Assembly: GCA_020832655.1 (NCBI GenBank)
Contig: JAFIEF010000002.1
Location: 1-64,000, forward strand
Direction: 5' to 3'
DNA length: 64,000 nucleotides
Origin: Paracoccaceae bacterium
GTDB lineage: Bacteria; Pseudomonadota; Alphaproteobacteria; Rhodobacterales; Rhodobacteraceae
Shown here: positions 45,956-55,023 of the stretch, in pieces
Layout: each line of letters opens with the position of its first letter
Position numbering within the stretch: the stretch's first letter is position 1
Made by a program: the position numbers and the translations under genes
The notes under the pieces: generated by a model
Database searches by the model: none
The model's input: only the letters and a program-made list of their open reading frames with translations
Told to the model about the DNA's origin: nothing

Positions 45956-47269
45956 TCAGCGCGTGATCTCTTCGGTCTGGACAAACATGTTCTTCCACGC
46001 CCGGTCAATCAATTCCGGCGACATGTGACGCGGCTTGCCCTCGAAGTCGCAGATCTGGATCATCTGGTCGATCAGAAAGACCGGCTGGTAATTGGCATAG
46101 ACATTGTCGATGCCGGGGTATTTCTTGCGGATCAGATAGATGATGGTTTCTTCATCCAGCGCGATCTTGCGCTTGCGCGCCACCAGCGCAAAGATTTTCA
46201 GGAAGTCAGCCTGACTTGGCCCGTCGACCTTGATCTTGTAGAAGATCCGCCGCAGCGCGGCCTGGTCGAAGATTTCATTGGGGTGGAAATTGGTTGAAAA
46301 GATCATCAGCGTGTCGAAGGGGGCGATGAATTTCTCGCCCGAGGCCAGGGTGAGGATGTCGTAACTCATCTCCATCGGGACGATCCAGCGATTGACGATG
46401 GCTTGCGGGGGGTCTTCCTGCCGCCCCAGATCATCGATGATGAATACCCCGCCTGTGGCCTTGAATTGCAGCGGTGCCTGATAGGTCTTGGAGGCCGGGT
46501 TGTATTTCAGATCCAGCATGTCCAGCGTCAACTCGCCGCCGGTAACGACAGTGGGGCGTTCGCAATAGACATAGCGGTTGTCAAAGCGGTTCCCGCTCTG
46601 GCGCAGCAGATTGGGGTTGTCGTCCGATGTGGCCACCGGCTTGTGGATGATCGGGTCATAGACACTGATGATCTGCCCGGCATGTTCCACTGCGCGGGGC
46701 ACATAGATCCGCTCGCCCATTGCCGCGCGAATGCCGTTGGAGATGGAAGACTTGCCATTCCCCGGCGGGCCATACATCAGGATTGACCGCCCCGAACTGA
46801 CCGCCGGACCAAGATCATCCATCAGGCTGGGCGGCAGGATCAGATCACCCATTGCGATTCTCAGATCACGCCTTGTGACCTGGATGTTGCGGATTGACTG
46901 ACGGTCGATCTGCTCGCGGTAGCTTTCCAGCGGCACCGGCATGGCCCCGTAATATTCCGACAGCGCCAGAGCATCCTGCGCGCGCGCCTTGCCGGTATCG
47001 GTCAGGTCGAACCGGGCCTCGTCGCTATCCTCATCGATCCGGTTGGTCGCGGCCTCCAGAAGCCGGTCGCGGCGCAGGAAATCGATCAGTTCGATGGTTT
47101 GCGGGATCGGCAGGCAAATCTGACGCGCAATGTCGGTCACTTTCGACAATGACATGCGATAGATGGTTTTCAGCGCAACCTCGCGCATCAGCACCGGCGA
47201 CAAGCCGGTATCGGCAAGGGATTTGATCGCCGGGGGTGCCTTGATTGTCGGGGGGGACTGAATATTCAT
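45956..47269 (-). CDS. AAA+ ATPase at the end of the Tad pilus operon
   Basis: A 437-residue ATPase. An N-terminal winged-helix-like segment (LSKVTDIARQICLPIPQTIELIDFLRRDRLLE) precedes the AAA core: Walker A MYGPPGNGKSS, Walker B GGVFIIDDLGRQEDPPQ, and sensor 1 FSTNFHPNEIFD. The ATG at 47269 fits the start MNIQSPPTIKAPP; upstream open frame is spurious. Its closeness to tadV (66 bases) and shared direction suggest the pilus operon. It differs from the known Tad motor TadA/CpaF; a regulatory or assembly role is inferred. Confidence 0.75.
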   Translation of the reverse strand: MNIQSPPTIKAPPAIKSLADTGLSPVLMREVALKTIYRMSLSKVTDIARQICLPIPQTIELIDFLRRDRLLEAATNRIDEDSDEARFDLTDTGKARAQDALALSEYYGAMPVPLESYREQIDRQSIRNIQVTRRDLRIAMGDLILPPSLMDDLGPAVSSGRSILMYGPPGNGKSSISNGIRAAMGERIYVPRAVEHAGQIISVYDPIIHKPVATSDDNPNLLRQSGNRFDNRYVYCERPTVVTGGELTLDMLDLKYNPASKTYQAPLQFKATGGVFIIDDLGRQEDPPQAIVNRWIVPMEMSYDILTLASGEKFIAPFDTLMIFSTNFHPNEIFDQAALRRIFYKIKVDGPSQADFLKIFALVARKRKIALDEETIIYLIRKKYPGIDNVYANYQPVFLIDQMIQICDFEGKPRHMSPELIDRAWKNMFVQTEEITR

Positions 47270-47334
47270 ACCGTGTTGCCTTGCTGCTGAAGCCGCCCTT
47301 GGGCCAACTTTACGCATGAAGCCTGCATGGCAGG

Positions 47335-47841
47335 TTAACCCAGCGCGATCCGGCCTGACATCGCGCCAAGCGCCAGATAGAATAACAGACTCGGGCCTAA
47401 TGCCAGCCCGAGCGGAAACTCGCGGCGCTGCCAGCTTTCCCATTCCGGCACAAGCCGATGCGCCAGCGCAGTCTTGCGCGCCAAGCGGTGCGCGATGAAG
47501 CTGATGATGACCACGCTGGCGAGCAGCAGCAGGAACAGGCTCAGATCCCCAAGTGCGATAAAGGGGGCCATCGCTGCTGCGAATTTCGCATCGCCCGCGC
47601 CCAGCAAGCCGACCGAGCTGAGCACGAAGCCCGCCGCCAGCACAACGGCGAAATGTGCCCATCCCCAGACCCAGCCCTGAAGCGGCAAGGCGATGAAGCC
47701 AACCACCAGATAGACCACCAGCAGCGCCAGAACCGCCTTGTTGTGAATCTTCATCCATTTCATGTCGGACCATGCCACCCATAGCGCGATAGGGGCGACA
47801 AAGGGCAGAAACCAAAGCGCGGCGGTGGCGTCCAGCATCAT
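47335..47841 (-). CDS. tadV: Prepilin peptidase TadV/CpaA
   Basis: A 168-residue inner-membrane aspartyl protease (A24 family) with about five helices. The two catalytic Asp lie in WVAWSDMKWMKIHN (near residue 26) and LLGAGDAKF. It is the short type that lacks the methyltransferase half and matures the Flp pilin. It shares one base with the upstream tadD gene. Confidence 0.9.
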   Translation of the reverse strand: MMLDATAALWFLPFVAPIALWVAWSDMKWMKIHNKAVLALLVVYLVVGFIALPLQGWVWGWAHFAVVLAAGFVLSSVGLLGAGDAKFAAAMAPFIALGDLSLFLLLLASVVIISFIAHRLARKTALAHRLVPEWESWQRREFPLGLALGPSLLFYLALGAMSGRIALG

Positions 47842-48698
47842 CAGCCGCGCCCTCCGCTTTCCAGCGCGCGCAGGGCGCGCACGGCCTCGTCGAAATGCTG
47901 CGGATGGGTGTCGATGGCTTCTTCCAGCAAGGTCCGTCCGATGGTCGTATCGCCCTTGCGGATCGCTGCAATCGCCATGCTGTGCAGCATGATCGCGCGT
48001 TCCTGCTGGGTCATGCGCACCAGAGGCAGGCTGTAATTGCCCTGTGCTGCGCGCGACAGCGCCAGATTGTTCTTGGCGGTGAACAGGTTGGGGTCATGTT
48101 TCAGCGACTGCATGAACAGCGCCTCTGCGTCGCGCGGCGCACCACGGGTCAGTTTGGAAAACCCCCAATTGTTATAGACATTGGCCGGGCGCGTGGTCAG
48201 CCCTGCGGCAATTTCGTAGAAATGATCGGCCTTGTCCCATTGCTTCTTGCTGTCGGCAATCATGGCTTCCAGCCGGTAGCGGTCGAAGCTTTCATGCGTG
48301 GGCGGGATTGCGTTCAGCGTGGCTTCTGCGCGATCCCACCTGTTGGCGCGGATATAGGCATCGGCCAGCATCACCCGGTCATCATTCGTGGCATCGGGGT
48401 GTTCTGAAGCCTTGCGCCAGACCGGCAGCGCGTCTGACGCATGCCCGGCGCGCACCAGCGAACGTGCAAGCCCGCGCAGGCTGGGCAGATGGTCAGGGTC
48501 GCGATCAACGCGCGATTTGAAATAGCTGACGGCTTCGTCGGGGTTGCCCGCCGACAACATCAGTTCCGCCATGTTCTGATTGTCGATATCGGTGACATTG
48601 TCGATGGCACGCGATACTGCGGCTTGCCGACTGTCTTCACAACCGGAAACCGCCAAAACGCTGCCAGCCAGCAGCGCAATCACTATAGGGTGGCGCAT
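47841..48698 (-). CDS. tadD: TadD-like tetratricopeptide lipoprotein
   Basis: A 285-residue lipoprotein (signal MRHPIVIALLAGSVLAVSGC) with about five TPR units: LMLSAGNPDEAVSYFKSRVDRD, LARSLVRAGHASDALPVWRK, ADAYIRANRWDRAEATLNAIP, NWGFSKLTRGAPRDAEALFMQ and NLALSRAAQGNYSLPL. TadD proteins act as pilotins or scaffolds for the Tad outer-membrane complex. A second TPR lipoprotein gene lies just upstream, so the locus has two. Confidence 0.88.
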   Translation of the reverse strand: MRHPIVIALLAGSVLAVSGCEDSRQAAVSRAIDNVTDIDNQNMAELMLSAGNPDEAVSYFKSRVDRDPDHLPSLRGLARSLVRAGHASDALPVWRKASEHPDATNDDRVMLADAYIRANRWDRAEATLNAIPPTHESFDRYRLEAMIADSKKQWDKADHFYEIAAGLTTRPANVYNNWGFSKLTRGAPRDAEALFMQSLKHDPNLFTAKNNLALSRAAQGNYSLPLVRMTQQERAIMLHSMAIAAIRKGDTTIGRTLLEEAIDTHPQHFDEAVRALRALESGGRG

Positions 48699-48722
48699 TT
48701 TTGCGTCCTCACTGCTCTTTTT

Positions 48723-49316
48723 TTACAGGGGTGTAGACAGCAACAGATACCTGCCACTCCCCCGCCGCATCAGCGAAAGCTGATGTGCCTCTTGCGCATC
48801 ATACCCTGTTTCCGCGGTCTTTTCGATTGCTAAACGCAGATTTTCGCGGATTTCGCGCGACTGCCCGCTGTCAAAGGCAAAAGCGTTGCGAAAATGCAAT
48901 TGTGCCTCGGCCCATTTTCCCTGTTCGGCAAGGGCCACGCCCAGATTGTTATGCGCGGGTACGAAGCGCTGATCCTGTTCCAGCGCACGGCGCAGGATCT
49001 GTTCGGCCTGCTGCACCCGCCCCAGACGCAGATTGGCCGAGCCGATGGCCGACAGCGCATCGACCGAACTGCCCTGTTCCGCCATCGCGCGGTAATAGGC
49101 TTTCAGCGCAAGCTCGTATTCCCCGGCTGCCATCAATCTGTGGCCGATGACCAGCCCGTCCACCGCTTCGGGGATGTCGCTGCGCGTGGCACGGGCGGGC
49201 AGCATCTGGTCCGGGCCGCGGCCCAGAAGCGCGTCAGCCCCGCTGTCACGCGGGGCCGGTGTGCAAGCCGCCAGCACTGCCGCAAGGCATAGCGCAATGA
49301 AAAAACGGCCCATCAA
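48723..49316 (-). CDS. tadD: TadD-like tetratricopeptide lipoprotein, second copy
   Basis: A 197-residue lipoprotein (MMGRFFIALCLAAVLAAC as signal and lipobox) with three to four TPR units (GHRLMAAGEYELALKAYYRA, AIGSANLRLGRVQQAEQIL, NLGVALAEQGKWAEAQLHFRNAFAF). It is related to the next gene but shorter. It overlaps tadC by four bases (ATGA). Confidence 0.88.
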   Translation of the reverse strand: MMGRFFIALCLAAVLAACTPAPRDSGADALLGRGPDQMLPARATRSDIPEAVDGLVIGHRLMAAGEYELALKAYYRAMAEQGSSVDALSAIGSANLRLGRVQQAEQILRRALEQDQRFVPAHNNLGVALAEQGKWAEAQLHFRNAFAFDSGQSREIRENLRLAIEKTAETGYDAQEAHQLSLMRRGSGRYLLLSTPL

Positions 49317-50293
49317 TTCCCCATGATCGCGCCTGCATTCAGTTCCTGCATCACACCCACAACCGATGGACCGATCAGGATGATCAGCAGGGGTGGCACA
49401 GTGAACATCATAGTGCCCAATGTCATCTTGGTGGGCAAGAGGTTGGCTTTCTCTTCCACGCGCATGATCCGTTTGTCGCGCATTTCGGCGGCGAAGACCC
49501 GCAAGGCTTGCGTGATCGAGGTGCCATAGGTCGATGCCTGCGCCATCACCGTCGCGAAAGAGGTGATGTCCTGCAGATTGATGCGCCGCGCCATTTCCTT
49601 GAGCACCTCGCCGCGGTCGCGCCCGGCGCGGATCTGCTCGCTTACAGTGGTCAATTCCTCGCCAAGGGGGGGGCAGGCCGGGGCGATGTCCCCTGCAACG
49701 CGCTGGATGCTCTGGTCAAGCGACTGCCCTGCCTCGACACAGATCAGCATCATGTCAAGCGCATCGGGGAAGCCGGCCATGATTTCGTCCCGGCGGGCCT
49801 CGGCGCGTTGTTCCACCCAGCGGCGCGGTCCGAAATACCCCGCCAGCATGGGAGAGATCATGGTGATTGCCAGAAGCGGCAGATTGTCAAAGCGTTCGGG
49901 CATGATGACGAAGACCAGCAGCAGCGAGACAAGCAGCCCTGCAATTGCCAGCAGGAATTGCAGCGCATGCATGTCGCGCACGGCATTCCTGCCGTGATAG
50001 CCCGCCTGCTTCAACTTGCGACGGGCTTCGCCAAGCTCTTCATCATCTTGCGGCGTCAGATATTCGGCATATTTTTCCAAAGCCTGAAAGTTCCTGCCAC
50101 CGCTTGTGCGACGCAGGGCCAAAGCGTCACCACTGTCGGTTTTCAGCGCCTGCTTGCTGATCTTGTCGAATTTTTCCATCGGGTCAGCGCGGCTGCCCCC
50201 GACAAAGGCGATCCCCGCAATGCCGATCAGGGCCAGCCCGCCCAAGCCGGTCAGCATCATCATGCCGGATGGGCCTTGAAACAGTTCCATCAT
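49313..50293 (-). CDS. tadC: Tad pilus inner-membrane platform protein TadC
   Basis: A 326-residue type II secretion F-domain protein. The T2SSF core includes FPDALDMMLICVEAGQSLDQSIQRVA and DITSFATVMAQASTYGTSITQALRVFA, ending in a helix (MFTVPPLLIILIGPSVVGVM). TadC pairs with TadB to form the platform on which the Flp pilus is built. Last membrane core gene before the TPR genes. Confidence 0.92.
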   Translation of the reverse strand: MMELFQGPSGMMMLTGLGGLALIGIAGIAFVGGSRADPMEKFDKISKQALKTDSGDALALRRTSGGRNFQALEKYAEYLTPQDDEELGEARRKLKQAGYHGRNAVRDMHALQFLLAIAGLLVSLLLVFVIMPERFDNLPLLAITMISPMLAGYFGPRRWVEQRAEARRDEIMAGFPDALDMMLICVEAGQSLDQSIQRVAGDIAPACPPLGEELTTVSEQIRAGRDRGEVLKEMARRINLQDITSFATVMAQASTYGTSITQALRVFAAEMRDKRIMRVEEKANLLPTKMTLGTMMFTVPPLLIILIGPSVVGVMQELNAGAIMGN

Positions 50294-50347
50294 ATCTTTC
50301 GCCCTTGTTCCGAACAGCAGTTGGGGGTCCGACGCATAGAGGCTGCG

Positions 50348-51319
50348 TCACACTTTGATATTGGTCATTTTCCGCATGTAGAGGATATTCACGATCAGGA
50401 AGGCACAGACCACGATGGCCAACGGGATGAAAAGCGGGGTCTCCTTGACGTTGTCATAGTAGTCCGGCTTGATCATCTGGATCCCCACCATCGCTGCGAT
50501 CGGAAAACCCGACAGGAACATGCCCGACCATTTCGCCTCTGCAGTGATTGCCTTGATGCGGCGAAACAGTTTGAAGCGCGCGCGGATCACATTCGCCAGC
50601 CCTTCAAGGATTTCGGCAAGATTGCCGCCCGATTTCTGCTGGATGCTGACAGCGACGGCCAGAAAGCGCAGATCCTGCATCTCCATGCGCTCGCCAAATT
50701 CGCCAATGGCTTCGCCCGCATCGCGGCCATAAGCGATTTCATCGGCGATCAGGCCCAGCTCGGTGCCCAGCGGGTCGGCGATCTCTTCCGATGCGATGGT
50801 CAGCGCGGCCCCGAAAGGGTGCCCCACGCGCAGGCTGCGCACGATCAGTTCGATGGCTTCGGGAAGCTGTTCCTCTATCGCCGCATAGCGTTTCTTGGCC
50901 TTGTGCGCCAGCCAGACATAGACCCCGCCAAAGCCGAAAGCTGCCGCCATCACCATGCGCACGGCCGGGGGTGTCGTGGTCGCCAATGTCAGCAATACAA
51001 AGCTGAACACCGCCAGCACCATCATCAGCAGCATCAGTGTAGACGGGGTGAAGGCCACATTCGCCTTGCGCGCATGCGCTTCCAGCAGGCCGTAGATCGG
51101 CAGCGCCGAACTGCCGCTGCCATGCGCACTGCGTTCCTTGCGCAGATGCTCCATGATCTCCTGCTTGCTCTGGCCTTTCTCCAGCATCGCCAGACGGCGA
51201 TTCATCTTGTTGCTGTGTTCGATGCTCTTGCCGAAAGCGACCAGATAGATGCCCTGGATGATCATGATCACCGCGCCGAAAATGGCCAGATAGATCAGCG
51301 GGCTGAATGTCAGTTCCAT
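50348..51319 (-). CDS. tadB: Tad pilus inner-membrane platform protein TadB
   Basis: A 323-residue type II secretion F-domain protein. An N-terminal helix (PLIYLAIFGAVIMIIQGIYL), two middle helices and the T2SSF core (EEQLPEAIELIVRSLRVGHPFGAAL; DLRFLAVAVSIQQKSGGNLAEILE) are present, with a final helix near 300. It interacts with TadC and the TadA ATPase. Only 3 bases separate it from cpaF. Confidence 0.92.
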   Translation of the reverse strand: MELTFSPLIYLAIFGAVIMIIQGIYLVAFGKSIEHSNKMNRRLAMLEKGQSKQEIMEHLRKERSAHGSGSSALPIYGLLEAHARKANVAFTPSTLMLLMMVLAVFSFVLLTLATTTPPAVRMVMAAAFGFGGVYVWLAHKAKKRYAAIEEQLPEAIELIVRSLRVGHPFGAALTIASEEIADPLGTELGLIADEIAYGRDAGEAIGEFGERMEMQDLRFLAVAVSIQQKSGGNLAEILEGLANVIRARFKLFRRIKAITAEAKWSGMFLSGFPIAAMVGIQMIKPDYYDNVKETPLFIPLAIVVCAFLIVNILYMRKMTNIKV

Positions 51320-51322
51320 ATC

Positions 51323-52771
51323 TTACCTCGCGCTGGCGTGATCATAGATGCTGGCAGGCAGATCGAAGCCCCAGCGATGGAAACGCTCGGAATAATGCGA
51401 GCGCAGCCCGCAGCCGGTGAAATGGCCCAGAATGGTGCCATCGGGTTCGATGCCGGTGCGTTCGAAGCGGAAGACTTCCTGCATGGTGATGATTTCGCCC
51501 TCCATGCCGGTGATCTCTGTGATCGACATCATCCGGCGCGAACCGTCCTGAAGCCGGGACACCTGCACGATCAGATTGACGGCCGATCCGATCTGGCTGC
51601 GCACGGCGCGCAGCGGCATCTCTATCCCGGCCATCGCCACCATGTTTTCAAGGCGGCTGATCCCGTCGCGGGCGCTGTTGGCGTGGATTGTTGTCATCGA
51701 CCCATCATGGCCGGTATTCATGGCCTGAAGCATGTCGATCACTTCCTCGCCGCGGGTTTCGCCGACGATGATGCGGTCAGGGCGCATGCGCAGCGCGTTG
51801 CGCAGACAGTCGCGCTGGGTCACGGCCCCTTTGCCTTCCATATTGGCAGGGCGGCTTTCCATACGCCCGACATGTTCCTGCTGCAATTGCAGTTCGGCGG
51901 TGTCCTCGATGGTCAGCACGCGCTCGGTATTGCCGATGAAGCTGGACAGCGCGTTCAATGTCGTCGTCTTGCCCGAGCCGGTCCCGCCGGAAACGATGAC
52001 ATTCAGACGCGTTGCCACGGCAGCTTCCAGATACAGCGCCATTTCCGGCGAGAATGCCCCGAATTCGACCAGTTCAGGGATGCTGAGCTTGTCTTTCTTG
52101 AATTTGCGGATCGACACCAGCGCCCCGTCAACCGCAACCGGAGAGACCATCGCATTGAAACGCGATCCATCGCGCAGCCGCGCATCGACATAGGGGTTCG
52201 ACTCATCGACACGACGCCCCACCGCCGAGACGATCTTGTCGATGATGCGCATCAGATGGCGGTCATCGCGGAAGGTGATATCGCTGAGTTCCAGCTTGCC
52301 CTTGCGTTCGATGAAGATCTTCTTGGGGCCATTGATCAGGATATCGTTGATTGATTCATCGGCCAGCAATGGCTCCAGCGGGCCAAGTCCCATCACCTCG
52401 TGATACAGATCCTTGTTCAGTTGCTGGCGTTCTTCCTGATTCAGAACGATGTCGAAATCCGAAAGCGACTCGGCGGTGATGGCTGCGATTTCTCCGCGCA
52501 CTTCGGCTTCGGGGGCTTTTTCCAGCGCTGCCAGATTCAGATCTTCCAGCAGGCGCTTGTGCATTTCGCTTTTGATGTGGTTGATGCGCTGCTTGCGCTT
52601 CTCGGATGCGTCGGGCTGCGCCATATCGGCAGGACGCGCCGGTTTCGGTTTCGGCGAAGGGCGGCTCTGGGCGACCGGCGCGCGATTGACCGGCGGTGCC
52701 GGGGGCACCTGGTCAATGCCGGTAATCGTCACCGGCTGGCTTTGCGTATCCCTGCGGTATCTTGAAAACAT
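51323..52771 (-). CDS. cpaF: Tad pilus motor ATPase CpaF/TadA
   Basis: A 482-residue secretion ATPase of the VirB11/PulE superfamily. An N-terminal proline-rich tail (about 1-50) leads to a helical domain, Walker A GGTGSGKTTTLNAL, the Asp box, Walker B (IIVGETRGEEVIDMLQAMNTG) and the His box TIHANSARDGISRLENM. It powers pilus assembly and often also retraction. It is 20 bases downstream of cpaE. Confidence 0.95.
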   Translation of the reverse strand: MFSRYRRDTQSQPVTITGIDQVPPAPPVNRAPVAQSRPSPKPKPARPADMAQPDASEKRKQRINHIKSEMHKRLLEDLNLAALEKAPEAEVRGEIAAITAESLSDFDIVLNQEERQQLNKDLYHEVMGLGPLEPLLADESINDILINGPKKIFIERKGKLELSDITFRDDRHLMRIIDKIVSAVGRRVDESNPYVDARLRDGSRFNAMVSPVAVDGALVSIRKFKKDKLSIPELVEFGAFSPEMALYLEAAVATRLNVIVSGGTGSGKTTTLNALSSFIGNTERVLTIEDTAELQLQQEHVGRMESRPANMEGKGAVTQRDCLRNALRMRPDRIIVGETRGEEVIDMLQAMNTGHDGSMTTIHANSARDGISRLENMVAMAGIEMPLRAVRSQIGSAVNLIVQVSRLQDGSRRMMSITEITGMEGEIITMQEVFRFERTGIEPDGTILGHFTGCGLRSHYSERFHRWGFDLPASIYDHASAR

Positions 52772-52791
52772 CTACGCTACTCTCTTCATTG

Positions 52792-54024
52792 TCACTGTGC
52801 TGCAATCTTTGCGGCGGTCTCTACTTGCGGCATCGCCAGCGCGATCTTTCGGATTTCGCGCGCCACCGGGTTTTTCGGAGCATATTCCGCCAGCGGCAGG
52901 CCGTGGTCATTGGCCTCGCGGTGCTGGGCGCCGCCATCGGGAAGCTGGGCAAAAAACTCCAGCCCCAGGCTTTCGGACAGCCGCTTGGCGCGCGATTTCC
53001 CGGCCAGATCGGTAAAACGCGGCGCCCGGTTCAGGACAAAGCGGAAGCAGTCCATCGGAACGCTGTCGGCTTTCAGCGCGCGGATCAGGCGCAGCGTGTT
53101 CTGCGCGCAGCGCATGTCCAGCTCCATCAGCGCGAAATACTGGGCCGAGGCATTCAGCACCGTTTCGGTCCACTGGACGATGCATTGGGGCATGTCGATA
53201 ATGATGATGTCGAAGCACCCTCGCGCTGTTGCAATGATGCGCCCGATTTCATCCGGGGACAGGATGTCCAGTGGCAGCATGTCGGCAGGCGCGGTCAGGA
53301 CATGAAGCTTGTCCTGAAAGCTTTGCAGCGCGGCGCGAAACGAATCCGCATCCATTGCGTTGGTTTGCGACAGCATCTCATAGACTTTTTCCGTGCGCGG
53401 TATGTCCAGATATGTCGAGACAGAGCCATACTGGAAATCGAAATCGAGAATGCAGACCGAAGGCGGCGTTGCGGATTTGATCTGGCACAGCTCCCAGGCC
53501 AGATTGACAGCAAAGCTGGTGGCCCCGGCCCCGCCAGCCAGAGCTTGCACGGCAATCACCATGCCACCTTCTGCACCATTCATGCCGTCATGTCCGCGGC
53601 TGGCAGCGTGGACAGTGTTGCGCGCATTGCGGCGCAGACGTTCGATGGCTTCCCGCAGGGCGTTTTCGGGCAGCGGATAGGGCACGAAATCATCGGCCCC
53701 TGCGCGTAGCAATTGATGCAGCAGGATCGGCGACAGCGCTTCGGCGATCAGCAGAACGCGAATGGACCTTGCAGCGGCCTGTTCGATGATCTTCAGGATC
53801 AGGCTGGTTTGCGGTTCATCTTCGTCATCAAGCGCAATCGCCAGCAGTTCAAGGCTGGCGGCTTCGGGGTCGTTGATGAATGCCAGGGTTTCCACGACGG
53901 TCAATTCGCCCCATGCCTGTGGAAACTCCTGTTCCATATCTTCGATCAGCAGGTCGAAATTCTGCACATCGCGGCACACTGTGCAGGCGCGGATCGCTGG
54001 CTCTGTTATGGTGTTGTGCGCCAT
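52792..54024 (-). CDS. cpaE: Tad pilus localisation protein CpaE/TadZ
   Basis: A 410-residue ParA/MinD-like protein. The N-terminal receiver-like domain (RVLLIAEALSPILLHQLLRAGADDF) is followed by the ATPase domain from about 155 (GGMVIAVQALAGGAGATSFAVNLAWELC). Its P-loop GGAGATS lacks the usual Lys of Walker A, as seen in TadZ proteins. It targets the Tad machinery to the cell pole. ATG at 54024. Confidence 0.9.
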   Translation of the reverse strand: MAHNTITEPAIRACTVCRDVQNFDLLIEDMEQEFPQAWGELTVVETLAFINDPEAASLELLAIALDDEDEPQTSLILKIIEQAAARSIRVLLIAEALSPILLHQLLRAGADDFVPYPLPENALREAIERLRRNARNTVHAASRGHDGMNGAEGGMVIAVQALAGGAGATSFAVNLAWELCQIKSATPPSVCILDFDFQYGSVSTYLDIPRTEKVYEMLSQTNAMDADSFRAALQSFQDKLHVLTAPADMLPLDILSPDEIGRIIATARGCFDIIIIDMPQCIVQWTETVLNASAQYFALMELDMRCAQNTLRLIRALKADSVPMDCFRFVLNRAPRFTDLAGKSRAKRLSESLGLEFFAQLPDGGAQHREANDHGLPLAEYAPKNPVAREIRKIALAMPQVETAAKIAAQ

Positions 54025-54363
54025 ATGGCACTCCTAATGACTTGCTCGATGCTCACAGAACGGTGTTGCGAGCCTTGGCGACACAGCGCCCATGCGTAAC
54101 TTTCACGGGATGAAGATTGTCGACAAATCTGGCAAGAATTAGGCCAAAGAGCTTCAATTGTTCGGCAATACAAGCAGCATGAAACGTTTGTTGCGCGCGC
54201 TGCGGCGCGGCTGGTTTCATCGGGTTGATGCGATGATGCCCTGATCAGGGCGGCACAGGGCAGGGGCAACACATTGCCCCGGCGATCCCTTGCCGGACGC
54301 GCTTATCGCACGAAAGCTGCGACTGCGGTTCGGGAAAGACGCCCCGCCATCGGGCAAGTGGGA
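54025..54363. other. Gap within the Tad operon between ompA-like gene and cpaE
   Basis: About 340 bases without a supported gene. Base composition is slightly AT-richer around 54110-54200. It could hold an internal promoter or a processing site; I see no clear -35/-10 pair or hairpin. Confidence 0.4.
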
Positions 54364-54969
54364 TCAGTTCGCTGCACTGCGGACATAGTCGCGGTGCAGG
54401 ATTTGCGCATATTGCCCGTGCATCACAGTCGGGTGGCGCCGGATCATGCCCGCGATCTCTGTCACAGTGCGCCGGTTCGCAGGTTCGCGCCCTTGCGTCA
54501 CGATCAGGGGCTGGCGCTCGCCACGCGACACTGTCGCGATGATGCTTTCGCGCGCAACGCCCTGACGGACCAGATAGTCGCGCACGGCATTGGCCCGGCG
54601 TTGACCCAGCCGCATGTTATAGGCATCGCTTCCGACCAGATCGGTATGCCCGTAGATGCGGAAGCGCAATTCCGGGAACTGCTTCATCCAATGCGCCTGA
54701 CGGCGCAGGATGGCTTGCGCTTCGGCGTCAAGCCGCGCACTGTCGAAGGCGAAATTGACCATCGAGGGGACTTCGGCATCAAACCGCCGCGACATGATTT
54801 CCGCGATGTTCAGCTTTCCTGTATGCACCAGCGTGTTGTGCATGGTCGGATTGCCGAACGCACCTTCGTCAGTTTCGATCCCGGCTTCACGGTTGAAGGG
54901 ATGGTCCGGGCCAGCGCAGGCGCCCAGCCCAAGACCGGCTGCGCCCAACAGAAAAAAGCGTCGCTTCAT
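54364..54969 (-). CDS. OmpA family lipoprotein in the Tad operon
   Basis: A 201-residue lipoprotein (MKRRFFLLGAAGLGLGAC, lipobox ending in Cys) with a C-terminal OmpA peptidoglycan-binding domain: FAFDSARLDAEAQAILRRQ, RIYGHTDLVGSDAYNMRLGQRRA, VRDYLVRQGV. The ATG at 54969 (third of three in a row) has the best spacing to GGGG; the start could be 54975. It probably anchors the Tad outer-membrane complex to the cell wall. Confidence 0.85.
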   Translation of the reverse strand: MKRRFFLLGAAGLGLGACAGPDHPFNREAGIETDEGAFGNPTMHNTLVHTGKLNIAEIMSRRFDAEVPSMVNFAFDSARLDAEAQAILRRQAHWMKQFPELRFRIYGHTDLVGSDAYNMRLGQRRANAVRDYLVRQGVARESIIATVSRGERQPLIVTQGREPANRRTVTEIAGMIRRHPTVMHGQYAQILHRDYVRSAAN

Positions 54970-55023
54970 CATCATCCCCTGCAAGCTGGCCTGTTCCCCT
55001 GATTGTCTTCCGTAAAATGGCTG

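Noticed and set aside
49508-52354. 948-codon open frame antisense to tadB, tadC and cpaF
   Set aside because: His/Gln/Arg-rich antisense shadow; three well-supported genes occupy the other strand.
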